Of a stretch of 64,000 nucleotides of DNA, positions 30,004-38,748 are shown piece by piece. Position 1 is the stretch's first letter, and every line of letters starts with the position of its first letter. A model generated the notes under the pieces. That model saw only the letters and a list, made by a program, of their open reading frames with translations, made no database searches and was not told the DNA's origin. The position numbers and the translations under genes are program-made. The DNA is from Paenibacillus lutrae (GTDB lineage: Bacteria > Bacillota > Bacilli > Paenibacillales > NBRC-103111): the NCBI RefSeq assembly GCF_009757775.1, contig NZ_RHLK01000001.1:471608-535607 (forward strand), written 5' to 3'.

Positions 30004-30654
30004 ATGAGCATCTTTACAGCCAACTACCAGAAAACAAACGATTTCAACAAAATTGCAATGGAACGCCGCTCCGTTAAAGTTTACGATCCCGAAGTGAAAA
30101 TCAGCCGGGAAGAAATGACCGAGATCTTAGCGAAAGCTTCCCGCGCCCCATCTGCCATTAACATGCAACCCTGGCGTTTCCTTGTGATCGACAGCCTCGA
30201 AGGCAAAAAAAAACTCGCACCACTGGCCTCTTTTAACCAGACACAGGTCTTGACATCTTCGGCTGTTATTGCGGTGTTTTATGACTCCAACAATATTGAA
30301 TATATGGACGAAATTTTTAATAGAGCAGTAGAACTTGGCTACATGCCCCAGGACATCAAGGATATGCAATTGCAACAGGCAAGGCCGTATTATGCAGGCC
30401 TGACTCCATCCGCCTTGCGCGATATAAACATGTTGGACTCGGGTCTTGTGTCCATGCAACTAATGCTTGTAGCTCGCGCCCACGGCTATGACACCAACCC
30501 AATGGCGGGTTATGACAAGGATCGAATCGCGGAGGTCTTTCACTTGGACAAGGAGCGATTCCAGCCGGTCATGCTGCTTTCGATCGGTAAAGCGAGCAAA
30601 GAAGGCTATCCTTCCTACCGATTACCAGTAGATACGATTACCACTTGGGCCTGA
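30004..30654 (+). CDS. Nitroreductase family flavoprotein
   Basis: 216 aa, FMN-dependent NAD(P)H oxidoreductase fold. It has the FMN-phosphate motif ERRSVKVYDPE near the N-terminus, RAPSAINMQPWRFLVI, and the C-terminal VMLLSIGKASKEGYPSYRLP. It reduces quinones or nitro compounds with NAD(P)H in the cytoplasm. AAAGGAGAG precedes the ATG. Likely activated by the divergent MerR protein through the palindrome. Its 3' end overlaps an antisense remnant. Confidence 0.9.
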   Translation: MSIFTANYQKTNDFNKIAMERRSVKVYDPEVKISREEMTEILAKASRAPSAINMQPWRFLVIDSLEGKKKLAPLASFNQTQVLTSSAVIAVFYDSNNIEYMDEIFNRAVELGYMPQDIKDMQLQQARPYYAGLTPSALRDINMLDSGLVSMQLMLVARAHGYDTNPMAGYDKDRIAEVFHLDKERFQPVMLLSIGKASKEGYPSYRLPVDTITTWA

Positions 30655-30925
30655 TCGGACTTTTAGCAACGCGAAGTCCCAGTACTTCTTGGTTTTCGTA
30701 CTCAAATGTTCTTAATAGAAGAGCTTGTTCATTAATGTTACTGTTTTCATTTTCATTTGGAACGCACGAGTTAACCAGTTTTTCTAACTCTTTGTCGATC
30801 CATTTCTCTAAAATATCGTATTTATCTTCATAATTTAAATAGATTGTCCCCCGACTACTCCAGCCTTTTCTTCAATAAAATGATAAACTGGTTGCACTAA
30901 TGCTGGTTTATTTTTCTAGAAAAGT
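30638..30925 (-). pseudogene. Frameshifted gene remnant, family unknown
   Basis: The minus strand reads as one protein if a single base is removed from the G5 run near 30850: PVYHFIEEKAGVVG joins LNYEDKYDILEKWIDKELEK... and continues to VLGLRVAKSPIRPKW then stop. About 95 residues, no start codon and no ribosome site. It is convergent with and slightly overlaps the nitroreductase 3' end. A helical acidic protein; family not recognised. Confidence 0.5.
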
Positions 30926-30957
30926 GGGGTGACGATATCAAAAAGATATTATCTTTC

Positions 30958-32112
30958 ATGGATTGGGGCGTATTTGCTCTTCGCTTTTACCATTATATTT
31001 TGCTGGCAACCCGGCTTCTCACAGAAAGTGAGCTTTCGAATCATACATGGTTAAACGTCATCTGGCTAATGGCCGCGCTTATCGTCCCTCTAATATCATG
31101 GTTTCCTGGGAGACGGATGAACAAAGTCTGGTTTTGCATACTGGAGCTATTACTAGGCGGTTCTTATTATGTAAATTCTGTCTTCCATCCGGATCTGACT
31201 TCAAAAGCTGACTACTTGCTGCCGAGTCTTGCCATGGGATACTTGTTGACTAAGCAAACGCTCTGGGTCATTCCCGCAGTTGCTTTAATACCGTTTACTT
31301 TCCAGTCTTATTTAAGATTATCTTGGGATCAAACCATTAGTTTCGGAACTGACAATCTGTTATTCTGCTTCATCGGCATTTGGGCAAGCTTCGTAGCCAA
31401 TGCGTATAGTCAGAAAAATAAACTGGTTGCCGAAGTGGAACAGCAGAATAAACTGTTAACCCACTACGCTGCTGAGATTGAGAAGATGACTTTGATGGAG
31501 GAGCGCAACCGTATGTCCAAGGAGCTTCATGATACACTGGGACACTCCTTTATCTCACTCATTATGAGCCTTGATGCCTCCATTGCCCTTATGGATCACA
31601 AGCCTGCCGAGGTCAAAGACAGGTTAATTCGATTAAGAGCGCTGGCTGAGCAGAATTTGGGCGAAATGAGAAATGTTGTACACGAGATGGGAGAAGAAGA
31701 GAATTCGACTCTTTTCCAACAGGTTGAGGCGCTTGTGGGCCGTTTCCGGGAACACACTGGAACCGTCATGACTATGAATATGCTGGGGACAGAGCAGCCG
31801 ATGCGTTTTGAAGTGCGTCAAGCGATTCTTCGGATCATTCAGGAGTCTTTCACGAACGCACTAAAACATGGAAAAGCGTCTCAACTGCATCTGGAGCTTC
31901 GATTTTCCGAGTTCATTCTGCAATTATCCATTCAAAATAACGGAAAACCCATTGACAAGCTGGAATTTGGCTTCGGCTTGACCTCTATGAAACATCGGAT
32001 TGAGCGGTTGGGAGGCCGCCTGTTTGTGTCATCTAGGGTGGGGACTGCAGCGATCACCGAAGTCAGATGTGAAATCCCGCTGAAAGGAGCGATGGTGCAT
32101 GGCGAACATTAA
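30958..32112 (+). CDS. Sensor histidine kinase, NarL/DesK class
   Basis: 384 aa from the ATG. About five hydrophobic segments (roughly 5-20, 32-50, 57-72, 85-115, 132-150), then a coiled-coil linker, the HisKA_3 box EERNRMSKELHDTLGHS with phospho-acceptor His191, and the ATPase N-box region FTNALKHGKAS. Upstream, the frame is open back to ATC AAA AAG (30937), four bases after GGGGTGA. The natural start may have been there, so the ATG could be internal. It overlaps the response regulator by 14 bp. Confidence 0.92.
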   Translation: MDWGVFALRFYHYILLATRLLTESELSNHTWLNVIWLMAALIVPLISWFPGRRMNKVWFCILELLLGGSYYVNSVFHPDLTSKADYLLPSLAMGYLLTKQTLWVIPAVALIPFTFQSYLRLSWDQTISFGTDNLLFCFIGIWASFVANAYSQKNKLVAEVEQQNKLLTHYAAEIEKMTLMEERNRMSKELHDTLGHSFISLIMSLDASIALMDHKPAEVKDRLIRLRALAEQNLGEMRNVVHEMGEEENSTLFQQVEALVGRFREHTGTVMTMNMLGTEQPMRFEVRQAILRIIQESFTNALKHGKASQLHLELRFSEFILQLSIQNNGKPIDKLEFGFGLTSMKHRIERLGGRLFVSSRVGTAAITEVRCEIPLKGAMVHGEH

Positions 32113-32743
32113 GGTGCTGCTTGCCGATGATCAGGAATTAATTCTGGAGAGTCTGCATATTGTATTGTCCATGGAAGAGGATTTAGATATCGTCGGATTA
32201 GCCAAGAATGGAGAAGAAGCAATTATAGGCTGTGAGCAGTTTCAGCCGGATCTTGTACTGATGGATATCAATATGCCAGTCATGGACGGCGTTGCAGCAA
32301 CGGCTGTGATTAAAGAACGGATGCCTGCAATCAAAGTTATCATGCTGACCTCCTATAAGGAAGTAGAATATGTGTTGACGGCACTAAACCATGGAGCAGA
32401 AGGTTATCTGCTCAAAGCCATTCATCCTAAGGATCTGGCTGCAGGCATAAGAGTGGTTCATGCAGGAGGGACACTGATTACGCAGGAGATGGCGAGTAAA
32501 ATGATCAAAAGTATGCACGGTGCCCCCGCCCCGATAAGCAATGAATACGGGCTCAGTACCCGTGAAATTGAAGTGCTGCATAAGCTGGCTTCTGGCTTGC
32601 GCAATCAAGACATTGCTGAAGCGCTGTTTCTAAGTGAAGGAACGGTTAAAAATTACATCTCAACGATCTATTCGAAGCTTAATGTGAAGGGAAGGCAGGA
32701 GGCTATTCGTAAAGTCCGAGATTCGGGATTCACGGATCACTAA
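32099..32743 (+). CDS. NarL family response regulator
   Basis: 214 aa. The receiver domain has phospho-acceptor Asp56 (LVLMDINMPV) and K in VIMLTSYKE; the C-terminal LuxR-type HTH is STREIEVLHKLASGLRNQDIAEALFLSEGTVKNYISTIYSKL. Translationally coupled to the kinase. The likely target is the CPBP protease gene, whose upstream region carries a direct repeat. Confidence 0.93.
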   Translation: MANIKVLLADDQELILESLHIVLSMEEDLDIVGLAKNGEEAIIGCEQFQPDLVLMDINMPVMDGVAATAVIKERMPAIKVIMLTSYKEVEYVLTALNHGAEGYLLKAIHPKDLAAGIRVVHAGGTLITQEMASKMIKSMHGAPAPISNEYGLSTREIEVLHKLASGLRNQDIAEALFLSEGTVKNYISTIYSKLNVKGRQEAIRKVRDSGFTDH

Positions 32744-32759
32744 GAAGCCGATACCCAAG

Positions 32760-32794
32760 AAGCTGGCAGCTTATCATAGTCGCCAGCTTTTTTT
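32760..32794 (+). terminator. Intrinsic terminator after the two-component pair
   Basis: AAGCTGGC (32760-32767) pairs with GCCAGCTT (32782-32789) and is followed by TTTTT. It separates the pair from the CPBP gene. Confidence 0.8.
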
Positions 32795-32801
32795 GGCATG
32801 T

Positions 32802-32861
32802 TCATATGACCAAATCATGACCAAAGCGTACTTTCTCTTTATGACTTTTTCCGCCTATACT
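32802..32861 (+). promoter_or_regulatory. Promoter region of the CPBP gene with direct repeat
   Basis: TCATATGACCAAA and TCATGACCAAA repeat in tandem (32802-32825) about 35 bp before a TATACT -10 (32856-32861) that lacks a good -35. This suits activation by the adjacent response regulator; inferred. Confidence 0.4.
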
Positions 32862-32895
32862 CGGTCTATCAAGTCATAGAGGAGCTGAAGAGGAC

Positions 32896-33774
32896 ATGAA
32901 GAAAATGTTTGCAGATCAAGAGAAGCAGCATATGGGCGGTAAAATAAGTACGGGGCGTCCATGGTGGAGCTTTTCAATCATCTGGATGATTGTGGGGACC
33001 ATCGGCATTATTCTCGTGGATGCCCTATTCCGGCCATTAGCAGAGCAAGCACAGGGAGTTGCTTCCCTTCTTTTGACACTAACGGCTGGCATTGTGGCCA
33101 TCATCGTCTATAGGCTAACGATGAAATACTTGGCTCGTCGGTCAATTCCTGAGTTATCAAGAAAACGTGCAGGAATTGAAGCTGGTATGGGATTACTAAC
33201 TGGAGCCATCTTTATCACAGTGTCCACTTTAATTATTGTTGCTGCGGGAGGTTACTCCTTTCAATGGGCGAGTACTGCGGACGCGGGTTCTGTTCTAATA
33301 TCCTCAGTTACACCAGCTTTAAACGCAGCTATTATTGAGGAGCTTATCTTTCGCGGGCTTATGTTTCAAGCCATTAGTAAGTTGGCGGGAAACGGGGCCG
33401 CACTTGCTATGACCTCACTATTCTTTGGAGTTGCCCATCTTGGGAATACAGGGGCAACCCTATGGAGCGCGTTTGCCATTAGTGTAGAAGCAGGTATGCT
33501 GCTTGGAGCGGCATTCTTGTGGCGACGGAACTTATGGTTTGCCATGGGGCTGCATTTTGCCTGGAATGCGCTTGAGGGTTTACTGGGTATTCCTGTTTCC
33601 GGACACCCTGCAGCAGGTCTGTTTACTGTGAAAGTGAACGGTCTAGCCATTCTCACAGGGGGGGACTTTGGACTCGAGGGCTCTATTGTTCCGGTTATGG
33701 TCAGCCTTCTAATTGCCATTCCCATGTTAATTGGAGCTGCACGGAAACGGGTATCGTCGTTTGAAAAGCCTTAA
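32896..33774 (+). CDS. CPBP family intramembrane metalloprotease
   Basis: 292 aa, about eight membrane helices. Conserved motifs of the Abi/CAAX protease family: EELIFRG (Glu148, Glu149, Arg153), FGVAHLG (His181) and HFAWN near 228. Such proteases act in the membrane on peptides or prenylated proteins, sometimes bacteriocin immunity. GAGGAG and AGAGGAC lie upstream. Adjacent to and likely regulated by the two-component system. Confidence 0.9.
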   Translation: MKKMFADQEKQHMGGKISTGRPWWSFSIIWMIVGTIGIILVDALFRPLAEQAQGVASLLLTLTAGIVAIIVYRLTMKYLARRSIPELSRKRAGIEAGMGLLTGAIFITVSTLIIVAAGGYSFQWASTADAGSVLISSVTPALNAAIIEELIFRGLMFQAISKLAGNGAALAMTSLFFGVAHLGNTGATLWSAFAISVEAGMLLGAAFLWRRNLWFAMGLHFAWNALEGLLGIPVSGHPAAGLFTVKVNGLAILTGGDFGLEGSIVPVMVSLLIAIPMLIGAARKRVSSFEKP

Positions 33775-33830
33775 TGACGGACGGTACGTATTTCAAGGTT
33801 GAAAACAGACTGAATACTGAATACTAGTAG

Positions 33831-33859
33831 GGCTGCTGAGGCCTTCTCAGCAGCCCTGC
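33831..33859. terminator. Strong hairpin between convergent genes
   Basis: AGGGCTGCTGAG (33831-33842) and CTCAGCAGCCCT (33848-33859), perfect 12-bp stem, loop GCCTT. Only weak T-runs either way, but its place between two convergent genes suits a bidirectional terminator. Confidence 0.6.
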
Positions 33860-33898
33860 TTATGATACGGTTCCTTATCCGATCATGTTCAGTCGACA

Positions 33899-34372
33899 CT
33901 ATTTCAAAGATCGTTTCATGCAATAAATAATCCCCTGATGCACCCCTTCATGCCAAAGGCTTCCTATAAACAGATCGCCTAACGTTTTTATTTTCCTTTC
34001 TTTCCCCATGTCGAATTCTTTTGCAGCAGCTTCCCCTAATCTTCCGGAAAAAGTTATTTTCATGCGCTCCATTTGTTCCTGCAATTGATCCCGTAATTCT
34101 TTTAAAGAAAAGGGTGTAACAGACCACTCCTTTGGGCTTGATCCCCTTTTGAACATGTCCTGCGTTTTCTCGAAAATTTCTCCAGGCTGATTCATACCAA
34201 GGTTATACATGGCCTGCTCCTGCGCAACCAGAATGTGACCGAAATTCCAGCGTAAAGAATTGCTGAAACCAGCCGGAATAACATCCGCTTGTTCTTCCGT
34301 TATGAAATTAATGGACTCAATTGTCTCTTCCCTGTAGATATGATACAGATCAAAAATAGCGCTTTCTTGCAT
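33899..34372 (-). CDS. DinB-family protein
   Basis: 157 aa, four-helix DinB/YfiT-like metalloprotein. Conserved His residues appear in LRWNFGHILVAQEQ and LWHEGVHQGIIYCMK. In Bacillota these are putative metal-dependent thiol S-transferases (bacillithiol-linked). GAGGGAG lies upstream. Monocistronic. Confidence 0.85.
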   Translation of the reverse strand: MQESAIFDLYHIYREETIESINFITEEQADVIPAGFSNSLRWNFGHILVAQEQAMYNLGMNQPGEIFEKTQDMFKRGSSPKEWSVTPFSLKELRDQLQEQMERMKITFSGRLGEAAAKEFDMGKERKIKTLGDLFIGSLWHEGVHQGIIYCMKRSLK

Positions 34373-34550
34373 GGGTCTTCACTCCCTCATTCGTTATTAC
34401 TCCAATAAATCATAACATTATCATTCACTTGAGGTTTCTTATATATAAAGAAATCCCCCATCGAAGATAACGGTCCCAAACGGTTTCATTCGCGAACAGG
34501 TAGATAGACTCGTATAACGTGCGATCCCTCCTATAGACAAGGAACTTCAC

Positions 34551-34579
34551 TTGACTTTTTGTCAGTTTATTAGTAAATT
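34551..34579 (+). promoter_or_regulatory. Promoter of the VOC/LLM/FMN-reductase operon
   Basis: TTGACT (34551-34556), 17-bp spacer, TAAATT (34574-34579), about 57 bp before the ORF. The spacing is standard; the -10 is weak. Confidence 0.5.
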
Positions 34580-34635
34580 GATATGGAGTTAAGCGAACGC
34601 TCAATCATCACACCGATGTAAAGGAGGCTGCCGGA

Positions 34636-35577
34636 ATGCCAACAATAAACGGACACCACCATATTTCGATGCTAACCAAAAACGCTCAACTGAACAATCG
34701 ATTTTATCAGGACGTCCTTGGACTACGCCGAGTGAAAAAAACAGTAAATCAAGATAACCCGGCCATGTATCACCTATTCTACGGCGATTTGACGGGGAGC
34801 CCTGGAACAGAGTTATCCTTTTTCGAAATCCCGCTTGCGGGGAGTACTGTCCGCGGCACGAATGCCATTACGCGAATCGGCATGCTTGTCCCCTCTCTGG
34901 AAAGCTTGACATACTGGAAAAACCGCTTCGTGTCGCTCGGTATAAAGCATGAGGAACTCACGCGTTACGGGGGCCGGGAAGCTCTTTTCTTCGAAGATCC
35001 CGAAGGTTTGCGAATGATGTTGATCAACAACAACGGCGAAACGGTTCCCGAACATTGGTCGGCCTGGGAAGACTCGATTATCGATCCGCAGCACCGCATT
35101 CTAGGCATGGGAACCGTCGAAATCACCGTGCGCAATTTGCAAAGCATGGCGAATACTTTAATGGACCTATTCGGCTACTCGGAAGCGGGCCGTACGGATG
35201 AAGAAGCCATCTATCAATCTGTTGCCGGACAAGCGTACGGGGAAATCATCGTTAAGTATGAGGACGGCCCAGGCGAGAAGCCCGGCAAAGGAAGTGTTCA
35301 TCACTTGGCCATACGCGTGAAGAATGTGGATGAGCTGCGCTTTTGGGATCAAGTTGTGAAAGAACGCGGCTTTCACTCCACAGGAATTGTGGATCGTTAC
35401 TATTTCCAAAGCTTATATTTCCGCGAAACAAATGGCATTTTATTTGAAATCGCAACGGATGGTCCCGGCTTCACCGTGGATGCTACCATCGAAGAGCTGG
35501 GCAAGGGATTGGATTTGCCTCCCTTCCTGGAAGATCGGCGCGCAGAGATCGAAGCCCGTTTAGTCCCACTAGATTAA
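34636..35577 (+). CDS. Ring-cleaving dioxygenase, VOC superfamily (MhqO-like)
   Basis: 313 aa, two tandem vicinal-oxygen-chelate modules: GHHHISMLTKNAQLNNRFYQDVLGLR at the start and GSVHHLAIRVKNVDELRFWDQVVKERG in the second half. The metal ligands are likely the His in HHHIS, His in VHHLA and Glu in ILFEIATD. It is a Fe-dependent hydroquinone/catechol-type dioxygenase as in B. subtilis MhqA/E/O. AAAGGAGG precedes the ATG. First gene of a three-gene operon for aromatic or quinone detoxification. Confidence 0.9.
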   Translation: MPTINGHHHISMLTKNAQLNNRFYQDVLGLRRVKKTVNQDNPAMYHLFYGDLTGSPGTELSFFEIPLAGSTVRGTNAITRIGMLVPSLESLTYWKNRFVSLGIKHEELTRYGGREALFFEDPEGLRMMLINNNGETVPEHWSAWEDSIIDPQHRILGMGTVEITVRNLQSMANTLMDLFGYSEAGRTDEEAIYQSVAGQAYGEIIVKYEDGPGEKPGKGSVHHLAIRVKNVDELRFWDQVVKERGFHSTGIVDRYYFQSLYFRETNGILFEIATDGPGFTVDATIEELGKGLDLPPFLEDRRAEIEARLVPLD

Positions 35578-35589
35578 GGAGGAGCAATC

Positions 35590-36648
35590 ATGGAACAATA
35601 TCGTATTTATCCCGACCAAGGTATTGAGTTCGGCTTATATTCGATCGGGGATCATTTGCCTGATCCGCATACCGGCACGATGATCCGTGCAGAACAGCGT
35701 ATCCAGGAACTCATCGAGGCCAGCAAACTGGCTGACGAAGCGGGGATCGACGTATTTGCCGTCGGCGAAAGCCATCAAACGCATTTTACGACGCAGGCGC
35801 ATACCGTCATCTTAGGTGCAATCGCCCAAGCGACCCGTAACATTAAAATCGCCAGCTCGGCAACCGTATTAAGCACGGCCGATCCCGTCCGTGTATACGA
35901 AGATTTCGCCACCCTGGATTTAATTTCGCAAGGACGCGCGGAAATTGTCGCCGGACGCGGTTCCCGTGTAGGAGCTTATAGCTTACTTGGCTATGATGTG
36001 CGCGATTACGAAGAATTATTTGAGGAAAAAATGGAACTTCTGCTGAAGTTGAACAACGAGGAGAATGTCACGTGGGAGGGACAATTCCGTGCGCCTCTCA
36101 AAAATGCCTCGATTCTGCCTCAGCCCCGGGCCGGCCATTTACCGATCTGGCGCGCAGTAGGAGGGCCTCCCGCCAGCGCGATTAAAGCCGGACATGTCGG
36201 TGTGCCGATGATGCTGACTACTCTCGGTGGCCCTTCCATCAACTTCAAGGTCTCTGTCGATGAGTACCGCGCGGCAGCAAAGCGCAGCGGCTTTGATCCG
36301 GCAGCCTTGCCGATAGCGACCACGAGTTTATTCTATACGGCAAAGACGACTCAGGATGCCCTTCGCGAATACTATCCGCATGTGAATACCGGCATGCAGG
36401 CTTTGCGAGGCGGGGGCTATCCCAAACAACAGTTCGCTCAAGCTACGGATTATCGCGATGCGTTAATGATCGGCAGCCCGCAGCAAATCATCGAGAAAAT
36501 GCTCTATCAATATGAATTATTCGGTCAGCAGCGCTTTTTGGCTCAAATCGATTTCGGGGGCGTTCCATTTGAGAAAATTTCTAAAAATATTGAGCTGATC
36601 GCCACCGAAATTATGCCCGCCGTCAAGAAGCATACAGCTCAAAAATAA
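35590..36648 (+). CDS. LLM class flavin-dependent oxidoreductase
   Basis: 352 aa, bacterial luciferase-like TIM barrel. GLYSIGDHLPDPHTGTMIRAEQRIQELIEASKLADEAGIDVFAVGESHQ and the LLLLTHVAP-equivalent AHTVILGAIAQATRNIKIASSATVLSTADPVRVYEDFATLD are typical. It uses reduced flavin and oxygen to hydroxylate an unknown substrate; the FMN reductase next to it is the natural flavin supplier. 12 bp after the dioxygenase. Confidence 0.92.
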   Translation: MEQYRIYPDQGIEFGLYSIGDHLPDPHTGTMIRAEQRIQELIEASKLADEAGIDVFAVGESHQTHFTTQAHTVILGAIAQATRNIKIASSATVLSTADPVRVYEDFATLDLISQGRAEIVAGRGSRVGAYSLLGYDVRDYEELFEEKMELLLKLNNEENVTWEGQFRAPLKNASILPQPRAGHLPIWRAVGGPPASAIKAGHVGVPMMLTTLGGPSINFKVSVDEYRAAAKRSGFDPAALPIATTSLFYTAKTTQDALREYYPHVNTGMQALRGGGYPKQQFAQATDYRDALMIGSPQQIIEKMLYQYELFGQQRFLAQIDFGGVPFEKISKNIELIATEIMPAVKKHTAQK

Positions 36649-36660
36649 GGAGCGATAACC

Positions 36661-37227
36661 ATGAAAATCGTTGGACTTTCAGGCTCTAACGCAGGTTCTA
36701 AAACAAGAACGGCAATGGATCATACGCTCCAGATAGCACGCAAAAAATACCCGGATGCGGAAATTACCTTAATTGATCTTGCAGAATACGAAATGACCTT
36801 CAGCGACGGACGCAATTATACCGATTATGAGGGCGACACGAGAACCATAACGGAAATCCTCATGGCCGCGGATGCTATTCTGATCGGCACCCCTGTTTTT
36901 CAAGCATCTATACCGGCGGTACTGAAAAATATTTTCGATTTGCTGCCTGTCAACGCTTTTCGGGATAAAGTGGTTGGCATTTTCGTAACAGCGGGGACCG
37001 CAAAGCATTATTTAATGGTAGAAATGCAGTTAAAGCCGATATTAGCCTATATGAAGGCGCATATCGTGCCCGCTTACGTATTTATTGAAGAGAAAGATTT
37101 CCAGCGCAAAGCGATTGTAAACGACGACGTTCTCTTCCGCTTGGAGCGATTAGTAGAAGATACCGCACTGCTTGTGGATGCCTATGCAAAGATCCGGCAA
37201 GCGAAAGATGCGGAATATGATTTTTAA
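36661..37227 (+). CDS. NADPH-dependent FMN reductase
   Basis: 188 aa flavodoxin-like fold: KIVGLSGSNAGSKTRTAMDHTLQIA carries the FMN phosphate loop, AILIGTPVFQASIPAVLKNIFDLLP the substrate/flavin face. Supplies reduced FMN to the LLM oxygenase upstream (two-component flavin monooxygenase). Third gene of the operon, terminator just after. Confidence 0.92.
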   Translation: MKIVGLSGSNAGSKTRTAMDHTLQIARKKYPDAEITLIDLAEYEMTFSDGRNYTDYEGDTRTITEILMAADAILIGTPVFQASIPAVLKNIFDLLPVNAFRDKVVGIFVTAGTAKHYLMVEMQLKPILAYMKAHIVPAYVFIEEKDFQRKAIVNDDVLFRLERLVEDTALLVDAYAKIRQAKDAEYDF

Positions 37228-37268
37228 CTGGCATCGTGCAGGGTTGCCCGCGCTTGTTCCCAACACCA

Positions 37269-37328
37269 AACACCTTCAAAGTTGTCCCCTTCTAACGACA
37301 GGGAAACATTCTCTTGAAGGTGTTTTTT
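37269..37328 (+). terminator. Terminator after the FMN reductase operon
   Basis: AACACCTTCAA (37269-37279) pairs with TTGAAGGTGTT (37314-37324) followed by TTTT; the long loop holds a second smaller stem. The remaining gap to 37594 holds no convincing gene. Confidence 0.7.
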
Positions 37329-37594
37329 CGTGCACCCGGGTTTGTATACTTCCGGCTCTCATTCGAGTCAACTTTTTCTCAAAAGCGGGAACTTTGTGGC
37401 TCTGTCCAGATGCTCCTATAGCAGCCGAGTCTTGCAAGATCTTCGGCAAACTGGACAAGTCTGCGCGCAATTCCTTGTGCCTCCGTCCTGCCTTAACTTA
37501 TGCAGGTGGCAATCAGCACATAATGTCGTTGAACTCTTCCCTGCGTCCTGCCCGAATTTCAATATTCACCTGCGCACCTAACCTTTCAACCTGC

Positions 37595-38494
37595 TCATAA
37601 GCTGCGTCTGTGTCCTTCTGTTGTTTGATCATACTCTTTCAAAATGGTGTCGAGCGTGCGCTTAGCATCTAATGCCGTTTTTGAATTTTTTTCGTTCCTG
37701 TCATAGGTTATGAGCGCCTTCCACAATGCCCAGCCACGTGCACGGTTCCACGTTCCACCATCGCAATTCATTTCAGTGAACAACGTCTTGCTGCTTTCAT
37801 CATCAAAGAAAGTCCAAGTTATTGCCAAATCACACGCTGGATCTCCGATCCCCATGGATCCAAAATCAATGACAGCGCAAAGCTTTCCATCCTTCACCAG
37901 AAGATTCCCGGGTGCAATATCTCCGTGAACCCAAACTGGGTTCTTAGTCCATTCCGACTGCAGAGCTAGTTCCCAGATTTCAAGAAATCGATCGGTTTCC
38001 GGCAAAAAATGCAAGTTCGTTAGGGCAGTCTTAGTTTCTTCATCATAGGTCGATAATGAGCCGCCCCGGTAAAAATTGTGTGCCCCGGCTAGCGGACCCC
38101 CAGAAGAATCTATCGCTTGATGCTCCTTTAGGAAATGTGCTAAATCCGCAGCAAATTGGTTCCGGTTCAGCACATTGTCGTCATTTGCCGTTTCCCCCTC
38201 TATCCATCTGTTCACTGTCCAAGGCCATGGATATCCTTCACCCGGCTCTCCTTTTACTAACGGAATGGGAATCGGCAAAGAAAGATGGGGCTCCAGCTTC
38301 GGCAGCCACATGATCTCTTTTACCGCTTGAGGTGCATAGCATTCTTTACTCGGCAGTCTGACACTCATTTCGGAGCCCAAATGAAAGGTTCTGTTGTCAT
38401 GTCCGGATTTCTCTACAGGAATAACCGGTAAATCTGACCATTGGGGAAATTGAGATTTAATGAGTCTGCTTACCAGCTCTCTATTAATATCCAT
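37595..38494 (-). CDS. Aminoglycoside phosphotransferase (APH) family kinase
   Basis: 299 aa from the second of two adjacent ATGs, six bases after GAGGTG. Kinase-like fold with the catalytic loop VHGDIAPGNLLV and the metal-binding CAVIDFGSMGIGDPACDLAITW. Closest to macrolide/aminoglycoside phosphotransferase-like kinases (Mph-type) common in environmental Bacilli; true substrate unknown and resistance not implied. Confidence 0.88.
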   Translation of the reverse strand: MDINRELVSRLIKSQFPQWSDLPVIPVEKSGHDNRTFHLGSEMSVRLPSKECYAPQAVKEIMWLPKLEPHLSLPIPIPLVKGEPGEGYPWPWTVNRWIEGETANDDNVLNRNQFAADLAHFLKEHQAIDSSGGPLAGAHNFYRGGSLSTYDEETKTALTNLHFLPETDRFLEIWELALQSEWTKNPVWVHGDIAPGNLLVKDGKLCAVIDFGSMGIGDPACDLAITWTFFDDESSKTLFTEMNCDGGTWNRARGWALWKALITYDRNEKNSKTALDAKRTLDTILKEYDQTTEGHRRSL

Positions 38495-38671
38495 CATAAT
38501 CACCTCAAACCTTACGCTTCTATTTTTCTCAGACGACAAAAATCCGTTCAGCAGCAACGTGATGTACATTTATTGTATCCGCATCCGCAGTTTGCAGGAC
38601 AGTTACAAATTTTTTATACCGGTTTATTCCATCCCTATACTCCTTTTTCAAAACAAGAGGCTAATAAACAA

Positions 38672-38698
38672 GAGTCCCCCTTATTGCAAGAAGGACTC
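38672..38698 (-). terminator. Terminator after the HAAS membrane protein gene
   Basis: GAGTCC (38672-38677) and GGACTC (38693-38698) with CCTT/AAGG inside; the minus strand continues TTGTTTATT. Confidence 0.55.
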
Positions 38699-38748
38699 GC
38701 GTTTTCACAGTCGGCTCCAAAGAACAATCGTGTCATTGTTAAAAGGGT

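Noticed and set aside
37330-37590. Cys-rich minus-strand frame (LCADCHLHK ... CPVCRRSC)
   Set aside because: No start, interrupted by stops in every frame, and no family fits; could be decay but cannot be supported.
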